This document shows, one piece after another, positions 26,359 through 36,100 of a stretch of DNA of 64,000 nt. A program made the position numbers and the translations under genes. Location: positions 84,471-148,470 of the forward strand of contig JAQWBM010000001.1 of assembly GCA_028706405.1 (NCBI GenBank). Direction: 5' to 3'. The notes below the pieces were generated by a model. It was not told the DNA's origin, made no database searches, and saw nothing but the letters and a program-made list of their open reading frames with translations. Source of the stretch: Eubacteriales bacterium (GTDB lineage: Bacteria > Bacillota > Clostridia > Peptostreptococcales > Anaerovoracaceae). The first letter of the stretch is position 1. Each line of letters starts with the position of its first letter.

Positions 26359-27371
26359 ATTTTATGTTGTTTCTCCGTTTTCTTCACTCTTTTTTCAGCT
26401 TCCTCCAGATGAGCTATAATTTCAGCGGTGATTAGCTTTTTAGCCTCCTCAATAGTAGTGTTAAGAGTGCATCCGGCAGCTTTTTGATGCCCGCCTCCGC
26501 CAAATTTTTGAGCGATTACCGATACATCTCCGTAAGTCTTGGAGCGTAGGCCAACTTTGATTTCGTTATTATGTTTTTCCTTCAAAAATGCCGATATTTC
26601 AACTCCGATGATATTTCTTAGCGTTGATATGACACCTTCTGTTTCTTCCATTAAAGCACCTGTTTTCTTGAGCATTTCCTGGTTTACAAATGCAATATTA
26701 GCTTTTCCGTTGAATAGCATTTCCATGTTGCCAAAGATTTCACCGGATATTTTGATTTGTTCAATTCTGACTTTCTGATAAATCTCAATGCTTATCTTCT
26801 CCATGTCTATACCGATATCAAAAAGCTCAGCCGCTATCAAATGAGTTGTTTTAGTCGTATTTGTATATTGAAAATTCCCTGTATCCGTGATAATTGCAGT
26901 ATAAATTCCTTCTGCGATTTCAGAGTCGAGCTTAACATCCATCAGCTTGACCAGGTTAAAAATGATCTCGCTTGTTGCTGAAGCATCTTCATCAATATAA
27001 TTTATATCCGCAAATAACTGGTTCGTCTTATGATGATCCAGATTAATACTGCTTTTCCCAGACAGAAATTTTTCCCGTCTCAAGGGTAACCGCTTAATAT
27101 CACTACAATCAATAGCAATCGATAGATCCGGTTCATCAATGATATGCTGATCGTATGTGCAATAATCATTATTAAGATCAAGAAAACGCAGATATGAAGG
27201 AATCTCATCCTCTATGAGGATATGTGCTGTTTTTCCAAGCTTTCTGAGCGCTACGCACAGCGCAATTGATGAACCTAAAGTGTCCCCATCAAGAACAACA
27301 TGAGGATATAATAATGCGGTTTTTGATTCCTTGAGCTTATTCGCTATCTCTTTCAATATTGTTCTCTTCAT
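26355..27371 (-). CDS. nrnA: DHH-family oligoribonuclease/pAp phosphatase NrnA
   Basis: NrnA degrades short RNAs and dephosphorylates 3'-phosphoadenosine 5'-phosphate. It has the N-terminal DHH domain (LDGDTLGSSIAL, IDCSD, NLDHHKTN) and the C-terminal DHHA1 domain with FGGGGHQKAAGCTL. The frame is open to 27431, but ATG 27371 (MKRTILKEIA) is the likely start, giving 338 residues and overlapping rbfA by 35 bases. The 5-gene infB-rbfA-nrnA-truB-ribF order is standard. Confidence 0.93.
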   Translation of the reverse strand: MKRTILKEIANKLKESKTALLYPHVVLDGDTLGSSIALCVALRKLGKTAHILIEDEIPSYLRFLDLNNDYCTYDQHIIDEPDLSIAIDCSDIKRLPLRREKFLSGKSSINLDHHKTNQLFADINYIDEDASATSEIIFNLVKLMDVKLDSEIAEGIYTAIITDTGNFQYTNTTKTTHLIAAELFDIGIDMEKISIEIYQKVRIEQIKISGEIFGNMEMLFNGKANIAFVNQEMLKKTGALMEETEGVISTLRNIIGVEISAFLKEKHNNEIKVGLRSKTYGDVSVIAQKFGGGGHQKAAGCTLNTTIEEAKKLITAEIIAHLEEAEKRVKKTEKQHKI

Positions 27372-27756
27372 CTCTCTCTTCCGCCTTTTCAATATCCAGT
27401 TCATCAATAAGCTTTGATATATGCCTCCCATATTCCAGGGAAGTATCTATTTTGAATATTAGATCCGGCACATGCCTCAGTTTAATCTGTTTTCCGATCT
27501 CTCTTCGGATCAAGCCCTTAGCGCTTCTGAATGCTGCGAGTACATCGTCTTTTTCTTCTCCGCTGGTTTCTTCAGCAGCATTGCTGCCTAATTTGGTAAT
27601 GTAAATAGTAGCATAGCTTCCATCCTCAGTTACCTCTGCGGCCGATACAGTGACGATACCTGACAGTCTGGGATCCTTTATCTCTTTAAGAAGCATGCTG
27701 CTGACAATTCTTCTAATCTCTTCACTCAAACGACCTTTTCTATATACTTTACCCAT
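27337..27756 (-). CDS. rbfA: Ribosome-binding factor A
   Basis: RbfA is a late 30S maturation factor with a KH-like fold. The family features YRKGRLSEEIRRIVSSML, KDPRLSGIVTVSAAEVT, GLIRREIGKQIKLRHVPDLIF and DTSLEYGRHI are visible. The 139 residues include an acidic C-terminal tail (EKAEERDEENN) whose coding sequence overlaps the start of nrnA. It lies 28 bases after infB. Confidence 0.95.
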   Translation of the reverse strand: MGKVYRKGRLSEEIRRIVSSMLLKEIKDPRLSGIVTVSAAEVTEDGSYATIYITKLGSNAAEETSGEEKDDVLAAFRSAKGLIRREIGKQIKLRHVPDLIFKIDTSLEYGRHISKLIDELDIEKAEERDEENNIERDSE

Positions 27757-27784
27757 ATCAATTACCTCTGATTTGTTGGTTAAG

Positions 27785-30682
27785 TTACTTTCGTTCTATC
27801 TCTTCCATCTTGAACGCTTCAATTATATCCCTTTCCTTGATGTCATTATAATTTTCAATGCCGATACCGCATTCATATCCATGTGAAACTTCCTTCACGT
27901 CATCCTTAAATCTCTTCAGGGATGATATTTTACCCTCATGAATTACAATACCATCTCTGACAAGCCTGATTTCAGCATTCCTCTGAACCTTTCCTTCCAG
28001 TACATAAGCACCGGCAACAGTTCCTGCGCCCGGTACCTTAAAAAGATTCCTGACTTCTATTTTACCCAATACTACTTCTTTAAATACAGGGTCAAGCATA
28101 CCCTTCATTGCTGCTTCTACTTCGTCAATGGCGTCATAAATTACGCGGTATGTTCTGATTTCAATACCTTCACGATCTGCCATGGTAGCGATCACTGAGC
28201 TTGGTCTTACATTGAAAGCAATAATAACAGCACCGGCGGTGCTTGCCAGCATTATATCTGATTCGGTAACTGTACCAACTGCTGTATGAATAATCTTAAC
28301 TTTGACATTTTCATTTTGCAGTTTTTCAAGAGACTGAGTCAATGCTTCTACAGAGCCCTGTACATCAGCCTTGATAATTAGGTTGAGTTCCTTGGTTTCA
28401 CCTTCCTGGATCTGGCTGAATAGCTGTTCAAGAGTTGTGCTGGAATTCCTTGCCATAACCTCTTCTCTTAACTTCAGTCTTCTGTTTTCCGCAATCTCTC
28501 GTGCTATCCTGTCTTCCTTGACAGCATTAAATTCGTCACCTGCCTCAGGTACTTCAGTCAATCCAAGGATTTCTACTGCTGTTGCAGGACCCGCTTTATT
28601 TATGGAATCACCCTTAAAGTTGGTCATCGCTTTGATTCTTCCCGAACAAGTTCCCGCCACAACGCTCATTCCCGACTGCAGCGTTCCGTTTAATACCAAA
28701 AGGGATGCAACCGGACCTTTATTTTTATCCAGCCTGGCTTCTATAACAATACCCTTGGCCAGTCGATTTGGATTTGCTTTTAATTCCATGACTTCAGCTT
28801 GAAGTAAAACCATTTCAAGCAGAGAATCGATTCCTTCACCTGTCTTTGCAGATACGGGAACACAAATTGTGTCCCCACCCCATTCTTCAATAAGGACACC
28901 CTTTTCTGTTAAGTCCTGCTTTACTCGTGCTAAGTCTGCGCCAGGTTTGTCGATCTTATTGATTGCAACGATAATCGGAACATTTGCTGCCCTTGCATGA
29001 CTGATAGCCTCTACAGTCTGAGGTTTGACGCTATCATCAGCCGCTACTACCAATATAGCAATATCTGTAGCGTGCGCGCCTCTCGCTCTCATTGAAGTAA
29101 AAGCCTCATGACCCGGTGTGTCCAAAAATACTATTTTTTGACCCTTTGAGTATACCTCTGAGGCACCAATATGCTGTGTAATGCCGCCAGATTCAGATTC
29201 GGTTACATGGGTTTTTCTGATCGCATCCAGCAATGATGTTTTACCATGATCTACATGACCCATTACAGCAATGATTGGGGCTCTGCTCTTCAATTCTTCT
29301 TCTTTGTCCTCAAAGAGCTCCAGCCCTTCTTCCACAACATCCTTTTCTACTTTACCTATAACTATATTAACACCAAGTTCCTCTCCCATAACTATTACTG
29401 TTTCTTCATCAAGGTTTTGATTAATATTAGCCATAATACCAAGCTTCATCAAAGTCATTATGACCTGAGATGTGGTTTTTTCTATCTGATCTGCGAGACC
29501 GGCTACTGTGATTGGTACTTTGATGATCTTAGTTCCCGGTGGCAACTCAGCCAGATTGATTTCGGGCTCCACAGGCTTAGGCGGAGGAGTTGTTTTTTTC
29601 ACAGCGGCATTGCTTGGTGCATTCAGTTGTTTGCCACCTTTACCCTGCTTTTGTTTCGACTGCTGCTGATTACCCTGCCTGAATTTCTGCTGCGGCTGCT
29701 GTTGACTGCTCGGTTTGGATTTTTGTTGTAACTGCTTATGACTACTTGACTTTTGCTGGTCCTGATCGGATTTTCCGCTTTGATGCTTAGACGGTGATTG
29801 ACCGGCTTTCGGCTGCGGCTTCTGACCGGCTTGCTGTTTCTGTTCCTTAGTTTTCGAGTCCGGAGCTTTATTATGATCGACAACCGGCGAATGCGAATCA
29901 GTGATTGGTTTCTGTGCTTCTTTGCGTTCTGGTTGTCTTGTTTGACGGTCTTGTTTAGCATCGTTCTGCTTGTGTTCTTCTTGTCTTGGCGAGGAATCAG
30001 TTCTTGACTGCTTGCGTTCTTCTTGTCTTGGCGAGGAATCAGTTCTTGACTGCTTGTGCTCTTCCTGTTTTGGCGAGGAATCAGTTCTTGACTGCTTACG
30101 TTCATCCGGATCAGCTTTTACCTGTTGCGCCCGCCAAGCTTCTTGTGCCGGCTTTTGCTGAACCTGTTGATCGGCTTGCATAGATTTCTGCTGCAAATTC
30201 TGAGCTCTTGGCGCAGTTTTCCGTTCTTGTTTACTCTGATCCTCTTGCACCGGTCTTGGTTGCTGAGGTGTATGCTGATCAGATCGCTGATGCTGACCCT
30301 TTAATCGTCTCGCAGTATTGGCCGACTGGCTGCTTTCAGGCGCATGCTGTTGATAATTATGCGTCTTATTTTGTTGACGCTGTGAGGCTGAAGCTGGTCT
30401 GGCAGTCTTTGTTACAGGGCTTGCACTTGGTTTCACTGCTGCTTTAACAATCACCTTAACTTCTTCTTTGACCTCTGTTTTCTTTGGTTTCACTTTAACT
30501 ATTTTTGTCTCTGATCCACTTTTGCTGCGTAAAATCGTGTTCTTGACCGCAATGACATCTATCTCCGTTAATACGCTCATATGACTCTTGGCTTCAATCC
30601 CCATGGAATTTATTTTATCTAACAATTCTTTACTTGTCATATTCAGTTCTTTTGCTAACTCGTGTACTTTTACATTGGACAT
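27785..30682 (-). CDS. infB: Translation initiation factor IF-2
   Basis: IF-2 is a GTPase that brings initiator tRNA to the 30S subunit. A short IF2-N motif at the N-terminus ([23 protein letters not shown]) is followed by a low-complexity linker of about 310 residues, rich in Gln, Lys, Ser and Pro. The second IF2-N domain comes next, then the G domain ([42 protein letters not shown]) and domains II to IV (ending [20 protein letters not shown]). The linker contains three tandem 14-residue repeats, KQSRTDSSP(R/K)QEE(H/R), encoded at 29975-30100. ATG 30682 has GGAGG upstream; total 965 residues. Confidence 0.97.
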   Translation of the reverse strand: MSNVKVHELAKELNMTSKELLDKINSMGIEAKSHMSVLTEIDVIAVKNTILRSKSGSETKIVKVKPKKTEVKEEVKVIVKAAVKPSASPVTKTARPASASQRQQNKTHNYQQHAPESSQSANTARRLKGQHQRSDQHTPQQPRPVQEDQSKQERKTAPRAQNLQQKSMQADQQVQQKPAQEAWRAQQVKADPDERKQSRTDSSPKQEEHKQSRTDSSPRQEERKQSRTDSSPRQEEHKQNDAKQDRQTRQPERKEAQKPITDSHSPVVDHNKAPDSKTKEQKQQAGQKPQPKAGQSPSKHQSGKSDQDQQKSSSHKQLQQKSKPSSQQQPQQKFRQGNQQQSKQKQGKGGKQLNAPSNAAVKKTTPPPKPVEPEINLAELPPGTKIIKVPITVAGLADQIEKTTSQVIMTLMKLGIMANINQNLDEETVIVMGEELGVNIVIGKVEKDVVEEGLELFEDKEEELKSRAPIIAVMGHVDHGKTSLLDAIRKTHVTESESGGITQHIGASEVYSKGQKIVFLDTPGHEAFTSMRARGAHATDIAILVVAADDSVKPQTVEAISHARAANVPIIVAINKIDKPGADLARVKQDLTEKGVLIEEWGGDTICVPVSAKTGEGIDSLLEMVLLQAEVMELKANPNRLAKGIVIEARLDKNKGPVASLLVLNGTLQSGMSVVAGTCSGRIKAMTNFKGDSINKAGPATAVEILGLTEVPEAGDEFNAVKEDRIAREIAENRRLKLREEVMARNSSTTLEQLFSQIQEGETKELNLIIKADVQGSVEALTQSLEKLQNENVKVKIIHTAVGTVTESDIMLASTAGAVIIAFNVRPSSVIATMADREGIEIRTYRVIYDAIDEVEAAMKGMLDPVFKEVVLGKIEVRNLFKVPGAGTVAGAYVLEGKVQRNAEIRLVRDGIVIHEGKISSLKRFKDDVKEVSHGYECGIGIENYNDIKERDIIEAFKMEEIERK
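29975..30100 (-). repeat. Three tandem 42-bp repeats inside infB
   Basis: The units are 29975-30016, 30017-30058 and 30059-30100. Each encodes 14 residues built around [13 protein letters not shown]. Units 1 and 2 are nearly identical; unit 3 has a few substitutions. They lie in the disordered inter-domain linker of IF-2, and slippage would preserve the frame. Confidence 0.93.
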
Positions 30683-30706
30683 TAAAACACCTCCATTCAT
30701 TTTTCG

Positions 30707-31009
30707 TCACTCGCCGATTTCCTTTAATATTATATCTGCAAAATTTTTATCAGTGATACCGAATACACCTCGCCCCCGATTTCCCGTAGCCTTTGACAGC
30801 TCGGCTGATTTTCCATAGACTCGCGATGGAATCCCGTTCTCTTCCGATAGCTTCATCAGTTTATTAATTGTATTCTCTGACAGATCTTCTGATAAAATCA
30901 ATAATTTCAATTTTTTTTGTTTTATGCTGTACAAGCAGGTATTATATCCGGAAATCAGGTTTCTGGATTTGGTCGCGAATCCTAAATAACTGTCAACCTT
31001 TTTTCTCAT
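30707..31009 (-). CDS. ylxQ: L7Ae-family RNA-binding protein YlxQ
   Basis: This 100-residue member of the ribosomal protein L7Ae/L30e family recognises kink-turn RNAs in known relatives. Visible are GYNTCLYSIKQKKLKLLILSED, NTINKLMKLSEENGIPSRVYG and TGNRGRGVFGITD. It sits between ylxR and infB, its invariant position in Firmicutes, and overlaps ylxR by 17 bases. Its exact role is not established. Confidence 0.9.
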   Translation of the reverse strand: MRKKVDSYLGFATKSRNLISGYNTCLYSIKQKKLKLLILSEDLSENTINKLMKLSEENGIPSRVYGKSAELSKATGNRGRGVFGITDKNFADIILKEIGE

Positions 31010-31268
31010 AATCAGACAGCTCCTTAAATAAATTATCCAGATCCTGCTCTCCTATGGTTATATTTAAACCTCTACCAACGGCTTTTTTCTTCTTTGCCTT
31101 TATAAAGCACTCTGTGTCGGGGCACAGGTAGATGCCTCTGCCATTTGCCTTACCGGTTGGATCGATTTTCGGACCGGCGTTGTCCGCAACGATTCGAATC
31201 AGCTCACGCTTTGGTTTTGACTCCATACATCCTACGCATCTTCTCATTGGAGTTTTTTTTGTTTTCAC
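30993..31268 (-). CDS. ylxR: YlxR (RnpM) family RNA-binding protein
   Basis: This 91-residue protein has the DUF448 signature RRCVGCMESKPKRELIRIV followed by DPTGKANGRGIYLCPDTECFIKA. Members bind RNA; recent work on Bacillus and Clostridia relatives links them to modulation of RNase P, hence the name RnpM. It lies between nusA and ylxQ, as usual. The four cysteines are spaced for structural or metal roles. Confidence 0.92.
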   Translation of the reverse strand: MKTKKTPMRRCVGCMESKPKRELIRIVADNAGPKIDPTGKANGRGIYLCPDTECFIKAKKKKAVGRGLNITIGEQDLDNLFKELSDYEKKG

Positions 31269-31325
31269 AGAAGCGCACCCCCTATTCTTAAACTAAATCT
31301 TTATTTGTTTAAAAGCGTAGTTCCT

Positions 31326-32483
31326 TTACTCGTTTTCTTCGGTAATCTCGATAATTGTTTCACTATCTGCAAGTATATCTTCGTTATCTTCATCGATATA
31401 ATCTAAGTCGTTATCGTCATCGAAATCGTTGTAATCTTCAATTTTATCGGTAAAGAATTGGGAATGGCTTTTAATGTCAATCTTCCATCCGCATAGCCTC
31501 GCGGCAAGCCTTACATTCTGACCTTCTTTTCCTATAGCCAAAGACAGCTGATAATCCGGGACGATAACAGTTGCCGACTTTCCATCCTCATTGATGATGA
31601 CCTTTTCAACCTTAGCAGGGCTTAGAGCGCTGCTAATCAATTTTTCAGGCTCGGCGCTCCAGTTAATAATATCAATTTTCTCTCCAAACAACTCATCTAC
31701 GATCGTCTGGACTCTTGTACCTCTTGCGCCGACACATGCTCCCACAGGGTCTACATTTTCATCTGAAGTATAAACAGCCATTTTCGTTCTGGATCCTGCT
31801 TCTCTTGAAATACTTTTAATTTCAACGATTCCATCCTGTATTTCGGGTACTTCCAGTTCAAAAAGCCGCTTTACAAGCCCCGGATGCGATCTTGACAGGT
31901 ATACCTGCGGCCCTTTGGTTGTTTTCTTTACGTCCATTATATAAACTTTGATTCTGTTGTTTACAATATATTTCTCTCCGCTTACCTGTTCTGTTACAGC
32001 TAAAATACCTTCTGTCCTTCCCATGTTGATAAACACAGTATCATTGCTGATCCTCTGAATAACTCCTGTTACGATCTCTGATTGACGGCTCGAATAATCG
32101 TCATATATCTGTCCTCTTTCGGCTTCACGTATTCGCTGAACAACCACCTGCTTGGCAGTCTGTGCTGCTATTCTGCCGAAATCCCTCGGTGTGACCTGTA
32201 TTTCCAGCACATCGCCGATTTGATATTTAATATCTATTTCCCGTGCATCTTCGATCGATACTTCAGTCAAATCATCCTCAACGGTCTCCACTATATCCTT
32301 TCGCATAAAAACATCGATATCTCCGGTTTCTTTATTAATATTGACTCTGACATTTTGAGAAGTTCCATAATTCTTTTTATATGCTGATACCAGGGCAGAT
32401 TCGATTGCTTCAATCAGAAGTTCCTTTGATATTTCCTTTTCTTTTTCTAATTCTTCTACTGCCATAATAAACTCTCTATTCAT
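31326..32483 (-). CDS. nusA: Transcription termination/antitermination factor NusA
   Basis: NusA binds RNA polymerase and modulates pausing, termination and antitermination. The 385 residues contain an N-terminal RNAP-binding domain (EFIMAVEELEKEKEISKELL, ESALVSAYKKNYG), an S1 domain (about 135-200, SEIVTGVIQRISNDTVFINM) and tandem KH domains (REAGSRTKMAVYT, DPVGACVGARGTRVQTIV, IGKEGQNVRLAARLCGWKIDI). The C-terminal tail is very acidic (DFDDDNDLDYIDEDNED) and lacks the AR repeats of proteobacteria. It follows rimP by 19 bases. A terminator-like hairpin in the rimP leader may be a NusA-sensitive attenuator. Confidence 0.97.
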   Translation of the reverse strand: MNREFIMAVEELEKEKEISKELLIEAIESALVSAYKKNYGTSQNVRVNINKETGDIDVFMRKDIVETVEDDLTEVSIEDAREIDIKYQIGDVLEIQVTPRDFGRIAAQTAKQVVVQRIREAERGQIYDDYSSRQSEIVTGVIQRISNDTVFINMGRTEGILAVTEQVSGEKYIVNNRIKVYIMDVKKTTKGPQVYLSRSHPGLVKRLFELEVPEIQDGIVEIKSISREAGSRTKMAVYTSDENVDPVGACVGARGTRVQTIVDELFGEKIDIINWSAEPEKLISSALSPAKVEKVIINEDGKSATVIVPDYQLSLAIGKEGQNVRLAARLCGWKIDIKSHSQFFTDKIEDYNDFDDDNDLDYIDEDNEDILADSETIIEITEENE

Positions 32484-32502
32484 TATATTCTAATACTCCT
32501 CC

Positions 32503-32982
32503 TTACAAAAGAATCGCAAGCTTGGTCTTTGACACTTTTTCCATCGGTATTTCAATTCTGTTTTCTTTTTCATCTAATATTATTAAATTGCCGTCCTCTA
32601 TGCCGGAGAGCCTCCCAAAAATGGTCTTCCTTCCATTCATTGCCTGATATAAAGTAACATCCACAAAGCGTCCTGCAAACTTAACGTAATCACTGTCTTT
32701 GATCAGTGCCCTGTCTATTCCCGGTGAGGAGACTTCAAGATAATAATTTTGCTTAATAGGATCGAGCTCATCCAATCTGGCACTGAGATATTTACTCACT
32801 TTCTCACAGTCATCAGTACTGATTCCCTGTCCTTCAGTGCTTTGAGTCCGGTCTATGAAAACTCTCAGAAACCAATCCTTTCCTTCTTTAACAAATTCAA
32901 CATTATAAAGTTCATATCCGCTTTTTTCAAGAAACTCCTCAAGCTCCATGGTAATGAGTTCCTTTACGCTGAATTTAGCCAT
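32503..32982 (-). CDS. rimP: Ribosome maturation factor RimP
   Basis: RimP is a 30S assembly factor. The 159 residues show the RimP N-domain (GYELYNVEFVKEGKDWFLRV, FIDRTQ, GISTDDCEKVSKYLSARLDE) with YLEVSSPGIDRAL, then the SH3-like C-domain (GRFVDVTLYQAMNGRKTIFG, IPMEKVSKTKLAI). It is the first gene of rimP-nusA-ylxR-ylxQ-infB; a promoter and a hairpin lie upstream. AAAGGAG precedes the ATG. Confidence 0.95.
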   Translation of the reverse strand: MAKFSVKELITMELEEFLEKSGYELYNVEFVKEGKDWFLRVFIDRTQSTEGQGISTDDCEKVSKYLSARLDELDPIKQNYYLEVSSPGIDRALIKDSDYVKFAGRFVDVTLYQAMNGRKTIFGRLSGIEDGNLIILDEKENRIEIPMEKVSKTKLAILL

Positions 32983-33024
32983 TTTTAACTCCTTTTGAAC
33001 GGATTTTCCTTATTTTATTCTGGC

Positions 33025-33060
33025 ATACAAAAGTGAAAGAGTGGGATTGCCCACTCTTTT
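33025..33060 (-). terminator. Terminator-like hairpin between polC and rimP
   Basis: On the minus strand AAAGAGTGGG and CCCACTCTTT form a perfect 10-bp stem with a CAAT loop (33036-33059), followed by CACTTTTG. It can end the polC message. It also lies downstream of the candidate rimP promoter, so it may attenuate the nusA operon. Confidence 0.7.
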
Positions 33061-33092
33061 GCATTCACAAGCCATGTTTATTACACTATTTG

Positions 33093-33121
33093 AGAATAAC
33101 ATAAAAGCCTTGATATTGCAA
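33093..33121 (-). promoter_or_regulatory. Candidate promoter of the rimP-nusA-infB operon
   Basis: On the minus strand TTGCAA (33116-33121) and TATTCT (33093-33098) are 17 bases apart, immediately after the polC stop codon and upstream of the hairpin at 33036-33059. Confidence 0.5.
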
Positions 33122-33130
33122 GTTCTTTTA

Positions 33131-36100
33131 TTAAAAAAGACATATCTGATCTGATTCAGGCAACTCAGACAGAACTCCATGATCTGTAAGTGCTTTGATG
33201 GCTGTTTTATTCAGCTTTGCCCTGCTACTCATATCGTCAATTGATATGAAGGGTTTTTTGGTATATTCTGAGACTAAGGCCTTAGCGGCATTTTCCCCGA
33301 CTCCAGGCAAAGCCGAGAAAGGAAGCCTGGCCTTGCTTTCTTCGGATAAGAAACGTGTTTCGTGTGATTTCCCTAGTTTTGCGGGATAAAATTTGTAGCC
33401 TCTTGCATACATTTCATAGGCCACTTCCAGCACTGTCAGCTCTTCCGTTTCTTTATTAGTGGCGTTCTTTCCTTTTGACTCGATTAAATCAATCTTATCT
33501 TGTACTGCTTTTGCGCCTTTTATAATGGTTTCGGAATCAAAATCATTTACTTTAGTGGTAAAGAAAGTAGCATAAAATTCTACCGGATGATATACCTTGT
33601 AATATGCAATGCGGTATGACATCATAACATAAGCCACCGCATGAGCTTTCGGGAACATATATTTAATTCTTCGGCAGGATTCTATATACCATTCCGGAAC
33701 ATTATTATCTGTCATCAACTCTGCTTCTTCAGCTGTAATACCCCGCCCTTTTCTTACATTTTCCATGATTTTAAATGCTGTCTTATTGGGAAGCCCCTTT
33801 GAAATGAGATAGTTCATTATATCATCCCTTGTTGATATTGCATCCTTCATAGTTGCGGAACCATCCCGAATAAAATTTTGTGCATTATTGATCCACACGT
33901 CAGTACCGTGGGAAAATCCTGATATTCGGACCAGATCAGCAAACAGAGCCGGTTTAGTGTCGTCCAGCATCTGTCTGACGAACTTCGTCCCAAATTCAGG
34001 AATTCCATAAGTCCCATGGGTAAATTTATACTCAGGGTCTTTGATATCCAAACTTTCTATACCGTTGAAAATGCTGTCTACGCTTCTATCTTTAAGGGGA
34101 ACTTCCAGAGGATCGACCCCTGTCATATCCTGAAGCTGTCTGATCATGGATGGAACATCATGTCCCAGTATATCAAGCTTGAGCAAATTTTCATCCAATG
34201 AATGATAATCAAAATGCGTTGTTATTATGTCAGTTTTCATATCGTTTGCGGGGCGCTGAACCGGACAAAATTCATAGATTTCATGTCCTTTAGGAAGAAT
34301 TATAATGCCTCCGGGATGCTGCCCCGTCGTTCTTCTTACCCCTGTACAGCATTTCGCTAAACGGTCAGCTTCCCATTTGTTTACAGGCTGCTGGCGTTCT
34401 TCAAAATATTTCATAACAAAGCCGTAAGCTGTTTTGGCTGCTATGGTTCCTATAGTTCCTGCTCTGAATACGTTTTCTTTACCAAAAATATCTTCCACAT
34501 ATTTATGCGCTATAGGCTGGTATTCTCCGGCAAAATTAAGGTCAATATCAGGTTCCTTATCGCCTTCGAATCCAAGGAATACTTCAAAGGGTATGCTAAA
34601 TCCGTCTTTCTTATACTCTTCCCCGCATTTTGGACATATTTTATCCGGCATATCGATACCGCAATCATAGCTTCCATCCAATATAAATTCAGAGTTCTTG
34701 CACTCGGAATTTGGACATATGTAATGAGGTGAAAGCGGATTGACCTCTGTGATCCCTCCCATTGTTGCGGCAAAGGACGATCCTACGGAGCCTCTTGAGC
34801 CAACCAGATAGCCGTCTGACAAGGATTTTTGAACAAGCATTGCCGCCGAGACGTACATAACTGCATATCCGTTATTAATTATGGAATCGAGCTCTCTGTT
34901 CAATCGTTTCTGAACTATTTCCGGAAGCGGGTAACCGTATATTCTTATGGCAGTTTCCATACAACTGGTTCTAAGCCTTTCATCAGCTCCTTCAATTTTA
35001 GGAGGGAATTTTCCTATGGGGACCGGAGCCAGTTTTTCGATCATGTCTGCAATATGATTTGTCGCATCGATCACAACTTCCCTTGCGAGTTCATCTCCCA
35101 GATAATTGAATTCTATAAGCATTTCCTCCGTTGTTCTAAGATGAAGACCATTATCTCCTTCGATGTCCTTATATCCCTGACCGGCCATAAGTATTTTTCT
35201 GTACAATGCTTCCTCCGGGTCGGCGTAGTGAGCATCGCAGGTAGCCGCAACCGGCTTGTTTAGTTTTTTCCCGAGAGTAATGATCTCCCGATTAATTTCT
35301 TTCAGCCTTTCCACATCAGGTACCGTACCGTTATCGATGAGAAATTGATTATTTGTAAGCGGCTGGATTTCAAGATAATCATAGTACTCAGCGATGCGTT
35401 TCACCTCGCCTTCCGGCATCCGATGCAAAATACTCTGATAGACTTCGCCCGCTTCGCAGGCCGATCCTATGATCAATCCCTCACGATGGGCCGTCAGCAC
35501 TGATTTCGGTATTCGAGGTTTCTTATAGAAATATTCCAAGTGTGATAAGGATACCAGCTTATACAGGTTTTTCAGCCCTTCCTGTGCTCTGGCCAATATT
35601 ATGATATGATTTGTATTTTTGGACTTATAGTCAATTTTTTTTCCTGTATCACCGGAATCGTCATAAAGATAACCTTCCAGTCCATATATGACCTTCAAAT
35701 CAAGCTTTTCATATAATACTGTTTTTTCTGCTTCCGGGAAAGCCTGCACTACTCCATGATCCGTCACGGCGATGGCTTTCTGACCCCATTTTGCCGCAGT
35801 TCTAATCAGTTCTGCTACATCGTTTACGCCATCCATAGCGCTCATCTTCGTATGTGCGTGAAGTTCGACTCTCTTTTTTTCGCTGTGGTCCTGCCGACCT
35901 TCCTTTTCAATTTTTTCAATATCCTTCCCCATGAGTACCAAAATATTCTCAAAGGTGTCAAATTCGACATTGCCTCTGATTTTTACATGATCTCCGGGTT
36001 TCAAATTATTGTCGATCTCATTCCATTTATTTTCAGACGCAAAAACCTTAACACAGGCAGACGTAGTTCTGTCAGTTATCAGCAAGGTAATGAGCTTTTT

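Noticed and set aside
29975..30100. Short regularly spaced repeats considered as a CRISPR array.
   Set aside because: The units are contiguous without spacers and encode in-frame protein repeats of IF-2.
29623..30447. Several open frames on both strands across the IF-2 linker.
   Set aside because: The repetitive low-complexity sequence is stop-poor in several frames; the IF-2 frame accounts for it.
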